From contig JAKTTS010000096.1 of assembly GCA_030560485.1 (NCBI GenBank), positions 1 to 37,249 on the forward strand: DNA of 37,249 bases. The letters are read 5' to 3'. Positions 34,474-37,249 of the stretch are shown in pieces. A program made the translations under genes and the position numbers. The notes below the pieces were generated by a model. The model saw only the letters and a program-made list of their open reading frames with translations, made no database searches and was not told where the DNA came from. The stretch is from Ascoidea tarda (nom. inval.). Taxonomy: Eukaryota > Ascomycota > Saccharomycetes > Ascoideales > Ascoideaceae. The first letter of the stretch is position 1; each line of letters starts with the position of its first letter.

Positions 34474-36996
34474 ATGAACTTCCAAGAAGCTGAGGATTTG
34501 GATGGTGTCAGATTTTCCTGGAATACTTTTCCCACAAACACTTTTGATGCATCAAACTTAGTACTACCAATTGGTTCGCTATATACTCCATTATTTAAGA
34601 AAAAGGACTTGAGCATAATTCATAATCAAAATCCTATTGTGTGCTCCAATTCAAATTGTCAGTCAATTTTAAATAAGTATACCCATTTTGATCGTAATTC
34701 TTTATCCTGGACATGTTCCATTTGTTTATCAAGAAATTTTCTTCCCAAAAATTATTTCACTAATTCAAGTCCTGATAATAACAGCATTAACCTAAACGAT
34801 TTTGACAAAATTTTGACTAGCTCAACTATTGAATACAAGTTGCCCAACAAAGCTTCAAAATTTCCATCAAATATCTATTTATTTGCTATTGATTTGGCTT
34901 TAAACGCTGATCAAAATGATTTAGAAGAATTTGAATCATTGAAATCTTCAATTTTAAGCTCAATAAACTATTTATATGAAGATTCAATTATTGGTTTAAT
35001 CACATTTGGTAAAAATATTAATATTTATCAATTATCCGACTTAAATATTATTAAAAATTTCTCTTTTAATGGTGATAAATTCTATTCAAAATCCCAAATT
35101 CAAGAAAAATTGGGTATTCTACCTGAAGATTTAAGATCAAATATTAAAAGATATAATATCGGTTTAAACTATTTTCAAAAAATTTCAACTTGTAATTTTG
35201 TTTTTGAAAAAATTATTAATAATTTAAAATTAGATGTTTGGCCAATTAAAAAAAATGAAAGAAAACTAAGATCAAGTGGTAATTGTTTAAATATAATTAA
35301 AAATTTATTGATCAGTTGTTTTCCACAAACAAGCGTTCAAATTTTATTGTTTTTATCGGGTCCTGCAAATTATGGACTAGGAAAAATAACAACACCTAAT
35401 AGAAAGGATACGTTACGTTCAAATAATGACATTATTAACGGAAGTAAAAATTTCCATAAAGAATCAAAAACTTTTTATAATAACATAGCAAAGGAAATTG
35501 CTTATCAAGGCTATACTTTAAACTTATTTATCGGTTCATATGATCAAATTGGATTATTTGAAATGTCAAAATTATTAAATTTAACTAGTGGCTCATGCAT
35601 CTTTTCGGATTCGTTTAAAACATCCATTTTTAAAAATTCTTTAATCAAATTTTTTGAATCTCATAATTTAATTAATAATAACGATAATGATAATGATAAT
35701 AACAATAATGAAATTACAAATATTGGTTTTAATGGGTCTTTGCAAATTAAAACAAGTATACCTTTAAAGATTAACGGGCTAATTGGAAATGCAATTTCTC
35801 TTAATTCTATGGAAAATTCGAACTCCAATTTGAGAGTTAATTTAAATAAAAAAAAAACAATTTCAAATTCTAATATAAGTGATTTAGAAATTGGAATAGG
35901 CAAGACTAATTCATGGAAATTGTGCAATGTTTCTTCATCATCAACATATGCAATTTATTTTGAAATTAATAAGGATGTTGAAGATGATAAATACAATCAG
36001 CATGAAAATATTGAAATTCAAACTCGAACTCAAACTCAAACCCAAATGGTTTATATTCAATACACATTCCATTATCAACATTTAGATGGACAGTATAGAT
36101 TGAGAGTGACAACTGTCCAAAGACCAATTTATAAATTATCCATATATAAAAATTTTTTTCTTGAAAATTTTGATGAAGAAGCAGCAGTTATTTTAATATC
36201 CAGGTTAATTTCTTTTAAAAAATTCAACTCAAAGAATAATGATTTTGAAAAAAATGAAAATGGAATCAAGTATATTGATGAAATGCTAATCGATTTAATT
36301 AGAAAGTTCAATTTCATTGATATTAATACAAGTACCTTGATTTTGCCAAGAACATTTTTAAGTTTTCCAGGATTTACTTATAATTTAAGAAGATCTTTTT
36401 TATTAAATTCTTTCAACTATTCACCAGATGAATTGACCTATTATAATCATTTGTTGTTAAGTGAGAATGTGGATAATTCATTGGTCATGATTCAACCAGT
36501 CTTGCTCTCATATGAACAAGATACACTTGATAAAAATCCAAACAATTTTGACAGTATCAAAACCGAAACAGTGTTATTGGATTCATTGTCAATAAAATCC
36601 AACCGGATTTTGTTTTTAGATACATTTTTTGAAATTTTGGTGTTTCACGGAGCAAACATTGCAGCATTAAATAGCTATTTGCAAAGAGAACCAGATAAGT
36701 TTTTAGAAAAATATGGAAATGAATTTAAAGAAAACTTTGATAATTTTTTAAAGTCGCCAAATGAAGATATCAAAGACATTTTAATAGAAAGATTTCCGTT
36801 ACCAAGATTTATTTCATGCAAAGAAGGGGATTCACAATCAAGATTTCTCATCTCAAAATTGAGTCCCACTAATGCCTACAAGGATGGTGGGTTCAGAGGT
36901 GAAGAGGTTCATCTATTGACAGACGATTTGAGTTTACAGAGCTATTTTTCGATCTTGGTGGAAAAAGCACTCACTGACAATAGTAAAAAATCATAA
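34474..36996 (+). CDS. SEC23: COPII coat GAP subunit Sec23
   Basis: This 840-residue protein is Sec23, inner COPII coat subunit and GTPase-activating protein for Sar1. It opens MNFQEAEDLDGVRFSWNTFP like Sec23, has the zinc finger (C57, C62, C81, C84 in VCSNSNCQSIL and WTCSICLSRN), the trunk (IIGLITFGKNINIYQLSDL), the gelsolin-like end and RFPLPRF (from residue 773), the segment that carries the arginine finger. ETVLLDSLSIKSNRILFLDT is highly conserved. It is longer than S. cerevisiae Sec23 (768), mostly from Asn/Asp runs (about 400-412) and a Thr-Gln run (from 36019). The sequence is rather diverged, so it could be a Nel1-like paralogue, but the intact zinc finger and full length favour Sec23. 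Confidence 0.88.
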   Translation: MNFQEAEDLDGVRFSWNTFPTNTFDASNLVLPIGSLYTPLFKKKDLSIIHNQNPIVCSNSNCQSILNKYTHFDRNSLSWTCSICLSRNFLPKNYFTNSSPDNNSINLNDFDKILTSSTIEYKLPNKASKFPSNIYLFAIDLALNADQNDLEEFESLKSSILSSINYLYEDSIIGLITFGKNINIYQLSDLNIIKNFSFNGDKFYSKSQIQEKLGILPEDLRSNIKRYNIGLNYFQKISTCNFVFEKIINNLKLDVWPIKKNERKLRSSGNCLNIIKNLLISCFPQTSVQILLFLSGPANYGLGKITTPNRKDTLRSNNDIINGSKNFHKESKTFYNNIAKEIAYQGYTLNLFIGSYDQIGLFEMSKLLNLTSGSCIFSDSFKTSIFKNSLIKFFESHNLINNNDNDNDNNNNEITNIGFNGSLQIKTSIPLKINGLIGNAISLNSMENSNSNLRVNLNKKKTISNSNISDLEIGIGKTNSWKLCNVSSSSTYAIYFEINKDVEDDKYNQHENIEIQTRTQTQTQMVYIQYTFHYQHLDGQYRLRVTTVQRPIYKLSIYKNFFLENFDEEAAVILISRLISFKKFNSKNNDFEKNENGIKYIDEMLIDLIRKFNFIDINTSTLILPRTFLSFPGFTYNLRRSFLLNSFNYSPDELTYYNHLLLSENVDNSLVMIQPVLLSYEQDTLDKNPNNFDSIKTETVLLDSLSIKSNRILFLDTFFEILVFHGANIAALNSYLQREPDKFLEKYGNEFKENFDNFLKSPNEDIKDILIERFPLPRFISCKEGDSQSRFLISKLSPTNAYKDGGFRGEEVHLLTDDLSLQSYFSILVEKALTDNSKKS
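36019..36046 (+). repeat. Coding ACTCAA hexanucleotide repeat
   Basis: Several copies of the hexamer inside SEC23 encode a Thr-Gln run. Confidence 0.8.
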
Positions 36997-37185
36997 ACAA
37001 TCAGGCAAAGAAAAGCACAAAACGGGTTTTTGTGTTGCCCATGGGTCCTTTCTTTTGTAGCTTTCTCCAGTGTAGACAATAAACAATATTAGTAAGACAA
37101 AGTGGTTGTTAGCGAGATTCAACATCAAACCCAACCCTTTACACAAGATAAAAATAAACAAAGTATTTCATTATAGTAAAAGTTT

Positions 37186-37192
37186 AAAAAAA
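37186..37192 (-). terminator. Pol III T-run terminator for tRNA-Trp
   Basis: Seven As on the plus strand read as seven Ts on the minus strand, three bases past the discriminator base of the tRNA. This is the expected RNA polymerase III stop. Confidence 0.8.
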
Positions 37193-37194
37193 TA

Positions 37195-37249
37195 TGACAC
37201 GGACAGGAATTGAACCTGCAGCCCTTCGATCACTGCTCAGAAAACTGGA
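37195..37249 (-). tRNA. tRNA-Trp (CCA), 3' part, with 14-nt intron
   Basis: The window ends inside this gene. On the minus strand the visible part starts at U33, then the anticodon CCA (37248-37246), G37, a 14-nt intron (37244-37231), A38, the 3' anticodon stem UCGAA, GGGCU, then the T arm GCAGG-TTCAATT-CCTGT and the acceptor strand CCGTGTC with discriminator A. This matches the yeast tRNA-Trp order (S. cerevisiae: TCGAAGGGTTGCAGGTTCAA, then TTCCTGTCCG), and an intron after position 37 is standard for it. A G flanks the intron on both sides, so its ends can be moved by one base without changing the product. The 5' half lies beyond the window. Confidence 0.9.

Noticed and set aside
1-37249. 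Virus-like or LTR element, or intact DNA transposon
   Set aside because: I found no reverse transcriptase, integrase, capsid or long terminal repeats. The only transposase-like signals are the DNA-binding halves of two host-style genes.

Overview
The window is a gene-dense piece of a budding-yeast (Saccharomycotina) nuclear chromosome. The evidence is: AT-rich DNA with short intergenic gaps; almost intron-free genes, with three short spliceosomal introns at the extreme 5' ends of genes (GTATGT or GTAAGT donors, CTAAC branch sites); a tRNA-Trp with a 14-nt intron at the right edge; and twenty protein genes, most of them recognisable as orthologues of Saccharomyces cerevisiae genes. Proteins are often much longer than their S. 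cerevisiae counterparts because of Asn-, Gln-, Asp- and Glu-rich runs. CTG codons are scarce, and those I located lie outside clearly conserved positions. That would fit a lineage with a reassigned or ambiguous CUG codon (Ascoidea- or Saccharomycopsis-like), but this is inference. I saw no virus-like element, intact transposon or CRISPR array.

Layout, left to right: SPP2 (-) and RBG1 (+) are divergent; then an unidentified one-TM protein gene with an intron (+); LAS17 (-); a Myb/SANT-like protein gene (-) divergent from APM4 (+); VAM7 (-) and SMB1 (-); CHZ1 (+); an AT-only convergent spacer; YPT31/32-type Rab (-) and NIT3 (-); GAL83/SIP2-type SNF1 beta subunit (+), divergent from NIT3; a psq/CENP-B-type DNA-binding protein gene (+); SKI8 (-), whose ATG is alone on exon 1; MRT4 (-); SME1 (-, with a 5' intron) divergent from CDC25 (+); a large vacuolar-type lumenal LEA-2-like protein gene (-); FMP42 (-) divergent from SEC23 (+); and the 3' part of tRNA-Trp(CCA) (-).

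The genes do not form a pathway cluster, as is normal for yeast, but themes recur. Membrane traffic: LAS17 (actin nucleation at endocytic sites), APM4 (AP-2 mu), VAM7 (vacuole-fusion SNARE), YPT31 (trans-Golgi Rab), SEC23 (COPII coat), and a membrane protein with an AP-3-type vacuolar sorting motif. Splicing and RNA: SPP2, SMB1, SME1, SKI8, MRT4. Nutrient signalling: GAL83-type subunit and CDC25.

The most interesting signals are the psq/CENP-B-type protein, whose DNA-binding domain seems to be split by a long Asn/Glu repeat; the SKI8 start codon isolated by an intron; the scarcity of CTG; hexanucleotide repeats expanded into dipeptide runs in several regulators; CTGCTT-rich leaders just upstream of several start codons; CACGTG boxes in three divergent promoters; and an overlapping upstream ORF on the psq/CENP-B-type gene.
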